Assembly (NCBI RefSeq): GCF_050003625.1
Contig: NC_134397.1
Span: 199,074,899 to 199,138,898, forward strand
Direction of reading: 5' to 3'
Length of the DNA: 64,000 bases
Origin: Haematobia irritans
Lineage: Eukaryota; Arthropoda; Insecta; Diptera; Muscidae
Below, one piece after another: positions 11,701 through 22,230 of the stretch. The position numbers and the translations under genes are program-made. The notes beneath the pieces are model-generated. The model was not told where the DNA came from, did no database searches, and worked only from the letters and a program-made list of their open reading frames with translations. Position 1 is the stretch's first letter; each line of letters opens with the position of its first letter.

Positions 11701-14700
11701 TGTTTATTGTAGATTTTTTTGTATGTACAAATTCATAATAGTGATGATAGAACATGGCTAAAAAATGACTTAGACCACTTTAGACCGAACACAGATTTTA
11801 GCCCTTTTTGGATTGGAAATTTTTAAAACTTTAGTCACAAACAACGTACAATATTAACCATAACTTTTGATAGAAGTGTCCAATAAATTCGAAATTTTAA
11901 CAGGATGAAATTCACATCAGTTCGAATATAAAACAACGAACTCCATCAAAAAATGCTAAGTCGACTTAGCGTACTCTGGAATGAGGACATCGATATAATG
12001 TCTAGCATGAATTGAATGTGAATCATTTGTCTTTAGAAAATCTTTAATAATTTCAATAATCAACTAAAATGTTTACAATCTAGGTGGCATGTGATATTCA
12101 AGAAGTTAAATTGTGAGGGATAAGGACTGTATCGACTCTATCAATATACAGGGGTTATATCGAAAATGAGAGGCTATAAATCATATTAAGCGACTTCCAT
12201 TAAACCGCTATATGCGTCACCTTGCACATCGATTAACAACCCGCTCGAAATTTAGTTGCCCGTGGCAGGAAATGCTAGTTACACGTGTGACTAGCCTTCA
12301 CACGTGTATGGGACTACTATAGTGAATGAGATCCGTTATGCGTGAAGGAAAAAATCGATACGTTAATAAAATTTCTCTATTGTGGAAATCAATTCTATTT
12401 AAAAAAAAAAAAACAAGTATATATGGCCGTAAGTTCGGCCAGGCCGAATCTTATGTACTCTCCACCATGGATTGCGTAGAAACTTCTACGAAAGGCTGTC
12501 ATCCACAATCGAATTACTTGGGTTGTGGTATCTTAAATCGTTTTCTAAATTGTGAGTTAGTCCATACGTTCTATAATATATATTAGACAAAAAAGGTATG
12601 TGTAGGTAAGTCTACAAATAATTATGAATTGATATGGACTTTTGCACGGTACGTAGGGAGCCAGAATTGAAATATGGGGGTCGCTTATATGGGGGCTATA
12701 TACAATTATAAAATTGATATGGACCAATTTTTGTGTGATTGGGGATCGATTTATCTGAGGGCTATATATAACTATGGACCGATGTGGACCTAGTTAGACA
12801 TGGTTGTTAACGGCCATATACTAGCACAATGTACCAAATTTCAACTGACTCGGATGAAAGTTGCTCCTCCAAGAGACTCCAAAACCAAATCTCGGGATCG
12901 GTTTATATGGGGGCTATATATGATTATGGACTGATATGGACCACTTTTGGCATGGTTGTTAAATATCATATACTACCACCACGTACCAAATTTCAGCCAG
13001 ATCGGATGAATTTTGCTTCTCCAAAAGGCACCGGAGGTCAAATCTGGGGATCGGTTTATATGGGGGCTATATATAGTTATGAACTGATATGAACCAATTC
13101 CTGCATGGTTGTTGGATCACATCACGTACCAAATTTCAACCGAATCGGATGAATTTTGCACTTCCAAGGGGCTGCGGAGGTCACATCTGGGGATCGGTTT
13201 ATATGGGGGCTATATATAATTATGGACCGATTTCGACCAATTTTTGCATAGGTGTTTGAGGCCATATACTAACATCACGTACCAAATTTCAAACGAATCG
13301 GATGAATTTTGCTCTTCCAAGGGGCTGCGGAGGTCACATCTGGGGATCGGTTTATATGGGGGCTATATATAATTATGGACCGATTTCGACCAATTTTTGC
13401 ATGGGTGTTTGAGGCCATATATTAACACCACGTACCAAATATCAACTGAATCAGATGAATTTCGGTCTTCCAAGAGGCTCCAGAGTTCAAATCTGGTGAT
13501 CGGTTTATATGGGGGCTATATATAATTATGCACCGATGTGGACCTATTTTTGCATGGTAATTAGAGACCATATACTAACACCATGTACCAAATTTCAGCC
13601 GGATCGGATGAAATTTGCTTCTCTTAGAGGGTCTGCAAGCCAAATTTGGGGTTCCGTTTATATGGGGGCTATACGTAAAAGTGAACCGATATGCCCCATT
13701 TGCAATACTGCACACAACTTTATTATTTGATAGACTGGTGAAAGGAAACGGGAACATATTCACGGATTGTCGGAGGGCTATGGAAGTAACAGCAAATTGT
13801 TCATTTCGTTCGGTAACTGTACTGGATTCAACCCATGGGATTCAGCCCATGATCTTTGTATGCAAGGGGACATGTTAACCATTGCACCATATAGAGATAA
13901 ATAAACTGAAGATTCGAGCTAAAACATAAAGGAAAGTGGCCATAGAGACAATAAAGTGCACAGCCAGAGAAGGAATATGTTTTAAGAGCATAATTTTACT
14001 TTTTCACGGAGGACAAGGAACATTTTTGTCAATAATATTGTTTTTTTTTTATTTTATTTTTTTTTTTGCGACATGGTTGAGACAAATACTCTACATGTTT
14101 CCCGTGAAAAGGTATAATGTTCATGAAATATATTTGGGGATATCGAATTCCTTTTTTGCGTGCAAGAAAGTGGATGAGGTGTCACTGGGGATACATATGG
14201 AAAGTCCCATGGTTAGGTTAGGTGGCAGCCTGATGTATCAGGCTCACTTCGACTATTCAGTCCATTGTGATACCACATTGGTGAACTTCTCTCTTATCAC
14301 TGAGTGCTGCCCGATTCCATGTTAAGCTCAATGACAAGGGACCTCCTTTTTATACCCGAGTCCGAACGGCGTTCCACATTGCAGTGAAACCACTTAGAGA
14401 AGCTTTGAAACCCTCAGAAATGTCACCAGGATTACTGAGGTGGGATAATCCACCGCTTAAAAACCTTTTTGGTGTTCGGTCGAAGCAGGAATCGAACCCA
14501 CGACCTTGTGTATGCAAGGCGGGCATGCTAACCATTGCACCACGGTGGCTCCCGTCCCATAAGTCCCATAAGCGAAAATACAATGGGTGAAACAAACACG
14601 GACTTTTCCGAGTACCTATAGGCGAGGGAAATCTCTACCCGAAAGAAACAACAGTAGGTGATGTAGTAGAACGAGCTGCGAGTGTGAGATTACCTCTGAG

Positions 14701-15693
14701 TAGTACCTATTTCAATAGTACACTGCATTTAGGAGATATGGATATCGCCAAATGAGGAAAAAATTATTTGAAACCTGACCAGCTTGGAATAGAGACTAGA
14801 AAAAAATTGAAGAATTTGTTATGAACAATGTGCTCTCAAGCTTCCCTTCTAGGGAAGAAAGGAATCAGGGCGCAAAACAAGCCGATTACTGGGCATATGT
14901 TGGGTTAGGAATAGGGGTAGCTTGTTATGTTACTTTTAGAATATTCAGTTCATTGCGGTACCATTTGTGGTGAATTTATTTCTTATCACTGAGTGCTGCT
15001 GGCCGCGTCTACGTTTTGCTCACATTATGGTGAAATTCCACTTGGAGATGATTTTAAAAACACGGAAAATGTCACCAGCATTTGTCGAGGAGAAATTTTT
15101 TAATTCTTTCTGCAGAGGCATATGATTCGTTCTTACTATTTTAGACATAAGGATTTTCGGAGTGATCATATCACAAATGAAATTTTTGTTTTATAGAAGC
15201 ACTCGTAGTAAAGTATTTATCAATGTTTATAATATTTATGGTTTTGTTTTTTTTTTTTTTTGAATTTTTCTTGTTTTATTTCCACATTTTTCCAAATTTG
15301 CTCTCATTTTGTTCCGTTTCACTTTAAGTCTTTTTTGTTGGATTTCTTATTAATATATCACTGCACCGATGACTCACCTTCAATGGAACGACCATTTGAA
15401 ACTTCTTCATCATCTTCTTCACCATCGGGGAAGGCGAAATTCAATTGGTGAGTTTGCAAATAACGTTCAGCGCGTTCTTCAAAAGTTTCAATAGCTTTTG
15501 GGGCAGGGCCAAAAGAACGGCCGGATGCTGAGCGTTCGATGATCATGCCGCCGAATAAAGGTAGAGAAGCTTCATTGTCGATTTTATTGATCATATTCAC
15601 TAAATCCTTTTCTGTGGTATCCTGTTTGGGCAAGGCTACAGCACTGCACACAAATGTGGCCACAAAAACGACACAAATAATTTTCGAAAGCAT
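2610..15693 (-). CDS. Osiris-family (DUF1676) protein, 212 residues, three coding exons
   Basis: CDS join on the minus strand: 15693-15378, 6641-6489, 2779-2610 (316+153+170 = 639 nt, 212 residues plus stop). Order: signal peptide (about residues 1-20, MLSKIICVVFVATFVCSAVA), a polar acidic region with EEDDEEVSNG, a Lys-rich start of the DUF1676 core (PRSKKMKKM, about 107-115), a long hydrophobic stretch (about 116-156), then KDLLGKKKEH and a C-terminal AASDLAYNHYG that matches the family's AQxLAY motif. Both introns are phase 1 with GT-AG ends. Osiris proteins are secretory or endomembrane proteins of cuticle-forming epithelia; in Drosophila the cluster lies at the Triplo-lethal locus. No two-cysteine region is present between signal peptide and core, unlike the 261-residue paralogue upstream. 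Family assignment is firm; the paralogue number is not assigned. Confidence 0.88.
4616..5549 (+). mobile_element. Mariner-like DNA transposon of the DD41D type, internally deleted
   Basis: The ends are inverted (AAGGGTGATT at left; reverse complement of the right end ACGGGTGATT) and flanked by TA at 4614-4615 and 5550-5551, the Tc1/mariner target. Removing the element and one TA restores the 153-bp unit (ACATATATATGGGAGC). At 934 bp it is shorter than typical full elements because the 5' coding part with the DNA-binding domains is mostly gone. Confidence 0.85.
4788..5441 (+). pseudogene. Mariner-family transposase remnant, catalytic domain
   Basis: The fragment begins with QILFSDEAHFWLNGYVNKQN, which holds the first catalytic Asp. 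A stop codon (TAG, 5086-5088) interrupts it after KMEELN, then the frame continues with WFQQDGATCHTAR (second Asp). The third Asp is in CDLTPLDYF. I count 41 residues between second and third Asp, the spacing of the DD41D (rosa-like) group rather than classical DD34D mariner. One extra T in the T-run after LDYF (near 5243) shifts the frame. The C-terminus is complete (SRGQHLNEIIFKK). The helix-turn-helix region is missing; the upstream stretch near 4685 keeps the reading MVSKRKML from the lost N-terminus. Inactive. Confidence 0.85.
6489..6641 (-). CDS. Osiris 212-residue gene, coding exon 2
   Basis: Acceptor TTTCTTCCAG ends at 6642; donor CCG|GTAAGTG follows 6489. The 153-nt exon keeps phase 1 on both sides. 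It encodes the start of the DUF1676 core: EPRSKKMKKM then a Leu/Ile/Val/Phe-rich segment ending SLAISLLALFFAG. This is too short to stand out as an open frame on its own and was found by splice and motif reading. Confidence 0.88.
6642..8103. other. AT-rich intron 1 sequence, no gene seen
   Basis: The 3' part of the first intron of the 212-residue Osiris gene. It is AT-rich with T-runs and no recognisable coding domain. The open frame at 7684-7935 is low-complexity Phe/Leu and not supported. Confidence 0.4.
8104..9525 (+). mobile_element. HINE type 1, apparently complete
   Basis: The head is ACAAGTATATACGTCCG and TTCGGCCAGGCCGAA (hairpin), followed by GTACCCTCCACCATGGATTG. A 29-bp minisatellite occupies about 8335-8600 and a short 153-bp array follows (GGACCGATATGGACCAATTT units to about 9280). 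The tail carries GACGGACGGACGGACATG, TATATATACTTTATGGGGTC and ends GGTGAAGGGTATAAAA. Lies in intron 1 of the 212-residue Osiris gene. Confidence 0.78.
9527..10287 (+). mobile_element. HINE type 2, short copy without a tandem array
   Basis: It starts directly behind the previous HINE with ACAAGTAAGCAAAGTC and a GTCGGGCATGGCCGAC hairpin head, then TATTATACCCTGCACCA. It ends CACAGTGTGGCGCAGAGTATAA, whose reverse complement resembles the TATTATACCCTGCACCAC head block (subterminal inverted repeats). Only a single degraded 153-bp unit is present. Confidence 0.7.
10288..12412. other. AT-rich intron 1 sequence, no gene seen
   Basis: No repeat family or coding domain was recognised with confidence. 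The open frame at 10846-11157 (103 codons) has no signal peptide or domain and no flanking splice signals that tie it to a gene. The start of the stretch (10290-10460) repeats text seen at 7940-8100 (CATAGTTCATTCTTAC-like and GTTTAGTTCATAACATG-like blocks), so it is likely another old repeat. Confidence 0.4.
12413..13713 (+). mobile_element. HINE type 1, 3'-truncated
   Basis: Head ACAAGTATATATGGCCGTAA, TTCGGCCAGGCCGAA and CTCCACCATGG. The body is a 153-bp array: the motif GGGGGCTATATA recurs at 12909, 13062, 13205, 13358 and 13511, so three of four steps are exactly 153 bp and one is 143. It breaks off after CCCATTTGCAATACTGCA, before the GACGGACATG tail. Confidence 0.75.
13828..13892 (-). 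repeat. Fragment of SINE-1 head
   Basis: On the minus strand this reads as the tRNA-like head: ATGGTGCAATGGTTAACATG followed by a decayed box B (GGGCTGAATCCC). Diverged. Confidence 0.5.
14211..14553 (-). repeat. SINE-1, near full length
   Basis: Minus-strand copy with the tRNA-like head at the high-coordinate end (CCACCGTGGTGCAATGGTTA, box B GTGGGTTCGATTCCTGC) and the tail TAACCTAACC at 14211. It lies in intron 1 of the 212-residue Osiris gene in the same direction as the gene. Confidence 0.85.
14900..15095 (-). repeat. Diverged SINE-1 body fragment
   Basis: It shares the order TTCAGTTCATTGCGGTACCA, TCTTATCACTGAGTGCTGC and AATGTCACCAGCATT with SINE-1 bodies, but lacks the tRNA-like head. 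Confidence 0.55.
15378..15693 (-). CDS. Osiris 212-residue gene, coding exon 1 with signal peptide
   Basis: ATG at 15693 in the context GAAAAATG. The N-terminus is a classic secretion signal (MLSKIICVVFVATFVCSAVA, then LPKQDTT). The donor is AAG|GTGAGT after 15378; the apparent open frame beyond it (six more codons to a stop at 15358) is intron. The exon ends one base into a codon, matching exon 2. Confidence 0.88.
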
Positions 15694-15854
15694 TTTTCTG
15701 TTTTTTTTTTTGGTTTGTAAAAATTGATTTAATTTTTATCGTTATTGTTTTTTTTGTCTTTTTTAGTTTCTTTGATTTAAGGCACTACACACCACACAAC
15801 AGTTGGCTTTGAATGATGAAATGATATTGTGATTGATTAAATGTCCCACATGGG

Positions 15855-15862
15855 TATTTATA
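15855..15862 (-). promoter_or_regulatory. TATA box of the 212-residue Osiris gene
   Basis: TATAAATA on the minus strand, followed about 30 bases downstream by ATCAATC, which resembles an insect initiator (TCA+1). A start near 15832 would give a 5' leader of about 140 nt before the ATG at 15693. Confidence 0.6.
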
Positions 15863-17408
15863 ATGACGATGACACTCTCTGTCCCCAAATGTCTGATTTG
15901 CAAATCGCCATTCCAAAACTTTTTCCAATAACCAAATATGTACACAAACATAAATTTTACCCGGTCAGAGTAACTAAGGCAAGAAATATTTTACAAAAAA
16001 TTAATTAAGCGGAAAAATTTATTTGGGCCCCCATACATTTCCGTCCGTCCATCCACCTGCCAAAGCGTACTTTATTTGTATGTAAGTGTGATTCAAGAAT
16101 GGTTAGGACGCCATATCGTAATGCGTAAAAATTTCATTTGCCTACTCCCGCCCACCCCCAAAACCGGCCATAATAAAATAGCAACAATTACTTTTGCGTC
16201 GTTTTATACATTTTTAATGCATTATCTAAAATTTATTCAAATATCAATACACTCATCAGCTATTAGCTGTCCAGAAAGTATTTCGTTTTGAATTTTTCTT
16301 AAGAGTCAATCGCATTAGCTTCTATAGTCCATTACCAATACCATCGAACATTTGGCCCCTCCACCGAAGACTATTATTCAATGGCCATATTGGTCTTAAA
16401 CATTGTATTAGCTTGGCTAAAAGCACTTGATGCCTTGAGCCTCATAGAGGCAGCCATCCGAGCTCTCACATACTTGCACTCAATTCAGGCACGTTTCACA
16501 TTCAAACGAAAGGGAAGTCTCGTATTTTTGTGAAGACACGGAAATTTTATTCAAAAATATCATTTTTGTTTTGGTCATCATACATTTCGAATTTCTTTTA
16601 TTATTGGTAGCCAAAAAAATACAAATTTTTGGAATAATACATACCTTACTTATGTCCTATATATTTTTTAGCTAAACTTAGCTTTCGATATAGTTTGATT
16701 ATCTGATTGATATTCTACTCGTTACTGGACATAAACCACCGGTTTGTTTTTTTTTTCTTTTTGAACGGTGTTGTTGTCACCACAAATAGAAGAATTTATA
16801 AACAATGGGGGGAATTGTTTTTAAGTGGATTTAAGGAAGATATTAAGCAATAGGTCTATAAAACTTATGTTTACAAACTTTTTCAATTACACATACACTG
16901 AAAAAATTTTGACCTATTATGAAAGTTTACGTCGCCTAATGATAGTTACGTACACGCAATTTATATAATGTTGAGGGTAAATTTCTTTAAAATAACGAAA
17001 TTTTATTTCAACATCTTTGGTTACAATTTTTTTTATTAAATTTACAGCAGGAATCTTTGTATCGTACACTTACCACTCATGCCAAAAATAATTTACCAAC
17101 ATTTGAAGAAAACTTTACCAACAATCTACCAAGTTTAAAAAGCATGTGTTTTCTTCGAAAGAAATGTTTTATTTTTTTTTGCTTTAGAAGTTCATAGCAA
17201 TTTTTGCAATTTTATATATTATGATCTCTCCTATTAGCGACAATTTTTTGGGTGTATAAATATCGCTTGAATTGTAAATGTGTCCAATTTTAAATGTTTA
17301 AACGATTTAGCTTCCACTAACAAGTTACTCAAAATGGACTTTGAAGCAACACGAAAATATTTAAAAAGATATTGAATATATTAAAATTTTGACAAAATTT
17401 TATTTCTA
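15863..17408. other. Upstream flank of the 212-residue Osiris gene, AT-rich
   Basis: No gene recognised. The proximal part (to about 16550) is non-repetitive and is the natural place for promoter-proximal control. From 16895 on there is a CACTGAAAAAATTTTGACC block related to the repeat at 34787-35547, and 17370-17408 is a short piece of the 29-bp minisatellite. Confidence 0.4.
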
Positions 17409-17733
17409 CACGCAAAGAAAAAAAACGTTTGGAAAACGAGTACCGAAAACGTTTTTCTTTTGTTAGAGTTTTTTGAATTGCTTCGAAAATTTTAAACTTT
17501 TCTCACCAAAAAAATTCGTTTGTTACAAAATTTTTATTTTTTCAATAAAAAAAGTTATTTTTGAAACAACAACACAATCCATTTCGTTTATATCAAACAC
17601 TGTTCTTTTCTGACCTTAGGTCTTAAATAAGACACATTTTACAGTTCAAAATTTAATATACTACAATGTAATGTTGAAAATTTTTTCGGAATCTTCCGGA
17701 CATATCTGGAATATATGTAAAAAAAAAAACTCT

Positions 17734-17805
17734 GGTCGAAGCAGGGATCGAACCCATGACCCTTGACATGCAAGTCGGACGTAGCAACCACTGCTCCACG
17801 GTGCC
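17734..17805 (-). repeat. tRNA-like module, minus strand
   Basis: Reads GGCACCGTGGAGCAGTGGTT, then GGGTTCGATCCCTGCTTCG. The box A and box B matches are good, the box B being nearly perfect, but I see no clean cloverleaf. It resembles the SINE-1 head. Confidence 0.6.
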
Positions 17806-17930
17806 AAACTAAATGTTTGTTTCTGTTAAATAAACTTTGTTTATTCGGTTCGTGGGCGCCGCAAGCTATGCTATATAAATATAACTTATATGTATAATTA
17901 TCTATTGATGACCATAACAAGGTACATAGC

Positions 17931-17995
17931 TCAGTGGTTAGTGTGTTGGCTTACAAAGTGCATGGTCCGCGGTTCGATTCTCCGTCCAGGCGAAA
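17931..17995 (+). repeat. tRNA-like module, plus strand (SINE-2 head)
   Basis: TAGCTCAGTGGTTAGTGTG (box A-like) and CGCGGTTCGATTCTCCG (box B-like), 35 bp apart. The anticodon stem does not pair well, so it is not called a tRNA gene. The same head and the following ACATTGTTGGTATTACAGG recur at 33475 and, reversed, at 61518. Confidence 0.6.
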
Positions 17996-18344
17996 GGTAA
18001 AAAAAATTTAAAAATTTATAAAATCGTATAATTTCTTCTACATTGTTGGTATTACAGGAAAAGGTGTTAAGAACTAAAAAACTCGTGGATGTGAGAAAGA
18101 TATGAGGGCAAATGCAATTAGCAAGAAAACAATGTTTTTTTAGTTTGTCTTTATGAAATTGTTTTTACATCCTGGAAAAGAATAAACGTTTATCACAAAA
18201 AGTATATACTTTTCTTTCAAATACACTTCCTTACAGCGAAAAGCAAATGAGAAACGAAGTTTGTTTGTCTAAAATTTCGTTTGGGAGGAAAGAATTATTT
18301 TTTTGCGTGTATATAACATTTTGCCAAAATTGTATTTCTATAGG

Positions 18345-18500
18345 CTGCACTAATAGAAAAAATTGCGTTCCACAATCGTGAACAGACGTTGACAAAATGA
18401 AACGGAAACGTTCACAAACAATCGAAACGGAATGTTGACGATTTCGTCCACGGGCGTTCACGATTGCATGAACGGCATTTTTTTCCTTTGGCCATGAGAA
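18345..18500. repeat. Remnant of an unclassified repeat end
   Basis: Contains TAATAGAAAAAATTGCGTTC followed by paired ACGTTGACAAAATG / GAATGTTGACG text. A relative lies near 22940-23135 in the opposite direction (ATAGAAAAAATCTTGAACGG on the minus strand, with repeated GTTGTCA and TTGACAAC). Probably MITE pieces; not resolved further. Confidence 0.35.
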
Positions 18501-18608
18501 GTCTTAAAATAATCGCTAGACGTTGTTATGACAACTCCGCTGGTGGTGAAATGTGCTAAGGCGACTGTTATGGTGCAGACAACACAGGTTCGAGTCATGG
18601 TAGCGTTT

Positions 18609-19600
18609 TTATACTCTAAACCACATAGTGGTTTGGGTATAATAAGTTTGATCGGCCAAAAAATGTGCCTACCAGAAATATTGATTTTAGACCCCATAAA
18701 ATATATACCGATCGACTCAGAATCACCTCCTGAGTCGATCTAGCGCTTCACAGGATTCCGGTCGCAATTATTAACCGTTTTCGATGAAATTTGGTACAGT
18801 GAGTTTTTTGGGCACACGGACGAACGCTATTGAATTTGGAAGAAATCGGATCAAATTTAGATATAGCTCCCATATATATGTATCGCCCTATTTCGACAAA
18901 TGGGGTCACGTTGCGCGTTTTTGCAAACGCATCGTCACCAAATTTGGCAAAAGGTAATCTTTTCCATCGCCCTTCAAGTCTGCAAAATTTCATTCAAATC
19001 GGTTTAGATTTAGATATAGCTCCCATATATATGTATCGCCCGATTTTCCCAAATTTGGCCACAAAACCTTTATTTATCAACCGATCTTACTCAAAGTTGG
19101 CTAAATGTAGTCTTCTATAGCACTTACTATAGGTGCAAAAAATCATCGAAATCGGTTCAGATTTAGATATAGCTCCCATATATATGTTTAGTCCGATTTT
19201 CCCAAATTTGGCCATAGAACCCTTATTTATTAACCGATCTTACTAAAAGTTTGCTAGAATCAATACTCAATAGTACTAACTATATGTGCAAAATTTCATC
19301 GAAATCGGTTCAGATGTAGATATAGCTCCCATATATGTATCACCCGATTTTGAAAAATTCGCCCCTAATAACCTTACGTTTGACCATACCGGCCTCATTT
19401 CTTAACTGATCTTACTCAAATCTTGCACAAGGTAACCTTTTGTGGTATTAATCAATCCCGAAAAATATTATGCAATTTGGTCCAGATTTAGATATAGCTT
19501 CCATATATATGCATCGCTCTATTTTCCCAAATTTGGCCATAATACTCTTATTTATTAACCAACGTTACTCAAATTTCAAATTATGATGTACTAGCCGATC
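18609..19600 (-). mobile_element. HINE type 3, truncated at its 5' side
   Basis: In reverse orientation the tail comes first (TATACTCTAAACCACATAGT, GGTTTGGGTATAATAAG, then GATCGACTCAGAATCACCTC) followed by 153-bp-like units with TAGATATAGCTCCCATATAT. No type 3 head is found before 19697, where another HINE begins. Confidence 0.68.
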
Positions 19601-19696
19601 GTATTTATACGTACTTGTAGCTTTTACATAAGAATATTGCTCGATTTTTACAAATTTTGATTTATGACCCACACTAATTTAACGATTTTCTCTTTT

Positions 19697-21981
19697 TATA
19701 CCCACCACCATAGGATGGGGGGTATATTAACTTTGTCATTCCGTTTGTAACACATCGAAATATTGCTCTAAGACCCCATAAAGTATATATATTCTGGGTC
19801 GTGGTGAAATTCTGAGTCGACCTGAGCATGTCCGTCCGTCCGTCCGTCTGTTGAAATCACGCTAACTTCCGAACGAAACAAGCTATCGACTTGAAACTTG
19901 GCACAAGTAGTTGTTATTGATGTAGGTCGGATGGTATTGCAAATGGGCCATATCGGTCCACTTTTACGTATAGCCCCCATATAAACGGACCCCAAAATTT
20001 GGCTTGCGAGGCCTCTAAGAGAAGCAAATTTCATCCGATCCGGCTGAAATTTGGTACATGGTGTTAGTATATGGTCTCTAACAACCATGCAAAAATTGGT
20101 CCACATCGATCCATAATTATATATAGCCCCATATAAACCGATCCCCCGATTTGGCTTGCGAGGCCCCTAAGAGAAGCAAATTTCATCCGATCCGGCTGAA
20201 ATTTGGTACGTGGTGTTGGTATATGGTCTCTAACAACCATGCAAAAATTGGTCCACATCGGTCCATAATTATATATAGCCCCCATATAAACCGATCCCCC
20301 GTTTTGGCTTGCGAGGCCTCTAAGAGAAGCAAATTTCATCCGATCCGGCTGAAATTTGGTACGTGATGTTAGTATATGGTCTCTAACAACCATGCAAAAA
20401 TTGGTCCACATCGGTTCATAATTATATATAGCCCCCATATAAACCGATCCCCCGATTTGGCTTGCGAGGACCCTAAGAGAAGCAAATTTCATCCGAACCG
20501 GCTGAAATTTGGTACATGGTGTTGGTATATGGTCTCTAACAACCATGCAAAAATTGGTCCACATCGGTCCATAATTATATATAGCCCCCATATAAACCGA
20601 TCCCCATATTTGGCTTGCGGTGCCTAAAAGAGAAGCAAATTTCATCCGAACCGGCTGAAATTTGTTACATGGTGTTGGTATATGGTCTCTAACAACCATG
20701 CAAAAATTGGTCCACATCGGTCCATAATTATATATAGCCCCCATATAAACCGATCCCCCGATTTGGCTTGCGAGGCCTCTAAGAGAAGCAAATTTCATCC
20801 GATCCGGCTGAAATTTGGTACATGGTGTTAGTATATGGTCTCTAACAACCATGCAAAAATTGGTCCACATCGGTCCATAATTATATATAGCCCCCATATA
20901 AACCGATCCCCCGATTTGGCTTGCGAGGCCACTAAGAGAAGCAAATTTCATCCGATCCGGCTGAAATTTGGTACGTGATGTTAGTATATGGTCTCTAACA
21001 ACCATGCAAAAATTGGTCCACATCGGTTCATAATTATATATAGCCCCCATATAAACCGATCACCAGATTTGACCTCCGGAACCTCTTGGAAGACCAAAAT
21101 TCATCTGATTCAGTTGAAATTTGGTACGTAATGTTAATATATGGCCTCAAACTCCCATGCAAAAATTGGTCGATATTGGTCCATAATTATATATAGGCCC
21201 CATATAAACCGATCCCGAGATTTGACCTCCAGAGCCCCTTGGAAGAGCAAAATTCTTCCCATTCGGTTGGAATTTGGTACGTGATGTTAGTATATGGTAT
21301 CACCAACCATGCAGGAATTGGTTCCTATCAGTCCATAATTATATATAGCTCCCATATAAACCGATCCCCAGATTTGACCTCTGGTGCCTTTTGGAGAAGC
21401 AAAATTCATCCGATCTGCTTGAAATTTGGTACGTGGTGGTAGTATATGATATTTAACAACCATGCCAAAAGTGGTCCATTTCAGTCCATAATCGTACATA
21501 GCCCCATATAAACCGATCCCGAGATTTGGTTTTGGAACCTCTTGGAGGAGCAAATTTCATCCGAGTGAGTTGAAATTTGGTACATTGTGCTAGTATATGG
21601 TCGTTAACAACCATGCCTAACTAGGTCCATATCGGTCTATAGTTATATATGGCCCTCAGATAAATCGATCCCCAATCACACAAAAATTGGTCCATATCAA
21701 GTTCATAATTGTATATAGCCCCCATATAAGCGACCCCCATATTTCAATTCCATATCGATTCGTAATTATTTGTAGACTTAACTATACATAACTTTTTTGT
21801 CTAATATATACCATGTATGGACTAAATCACAATTTAGAAAACGATGTTAAGAAGTTTTAAGATACCACAACCCAAGTAATTCGATTGTGGATGATAGTCT
21901 TTCGTAGAAGTTTCTACGCCATCCATGGTGGTGGGTACATAAGATTCGGCCTGGCCGAACTTGCGGCCGTACATACTTGTT
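19697..21981 (-). mobile_element. HINE type 1, complete
   Basis: Tail at 19697 (TATACCCACCACCATAGGAT, CATAAAGTATATATATTCTG, CATGTCCGTCCGTCCGTCCG), long 153-bp array in the middle, and head at 21890-21981 (CCATCCATGGTGG, TTCGGCCTGGCCGAA, GGCCGTACATACTTGT). The longest and most regular HINE array in the window. Confidence 0.82.
20000..21730 (-). repeat. 153-bp tandem array of type 1 HINE
   Basis: Anchor GTCCACATCGG occurs at 20251, 20404 and 20557, each 153 bp apart; about eight well-conserved and several decayed units. Because 153 is a multiple of three, frames stay open across units on both strands (for example 20064-21050 minus). These are not treated as genes. Confidence 0.92.
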
Positions 21982-22230
21982 TAATAATGGGTTCAATATT
22001 AGTGGCATACTAACACCGTAGGTGCAATATCAACACAGCCAGTTTTGCTAGAAGTAGGGGAAATTCCCTATATGTAGGGTTTTTCTAATATTTAGCGTCT
22101 TGTAGGGACGTAGGGCCACAATGTAGGATATTTTCACTCAACATAATTTGTAATAATTTTTACATTTTGGTGGCTCTAGAGGAGGAAATTAGAAGCCGGC
22201 AAGGCTTGATCTTTAATAATGTGTGGTAAA

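Larger units (their letters stand above)
17409..18309. mobile_element. TA-flanked element carrying two tRNA-like modules
   Basis: The left end is CACGCAAAGAAAAAAAACG and the reverse complement of the right end is CACGCAAAAAAATAATTC, flanked by TA at 17407-17408 and 18310-18311. The pre-insertion site was a 29-bp minisatellite unit (TATTTCTATAT). There is no transposase. Inside are two tRNA-like sequences in opposite orientation. The right-end family (CTTTCCTCCCAAACGAAATT) recurs at 45621-45778. Confidence 0.65.

Noticed and set aside
13936..14325. 129-codon open frame
   Set aside because: Starts in T-rich sequence and runs into a reversed SINE-1; no domain.
17931..17995. Functional tRNA gene
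   Set aside because: Boxes A and B are present, but the stems do not pair and relatives occur in dispersed repeats.
20064..21050. 328-codon open frame as a protein-coding gene
   Set aside because: It is the 153-bp HINE array read in frame; the opposite strand is open as well, and there is no promoter or domain.
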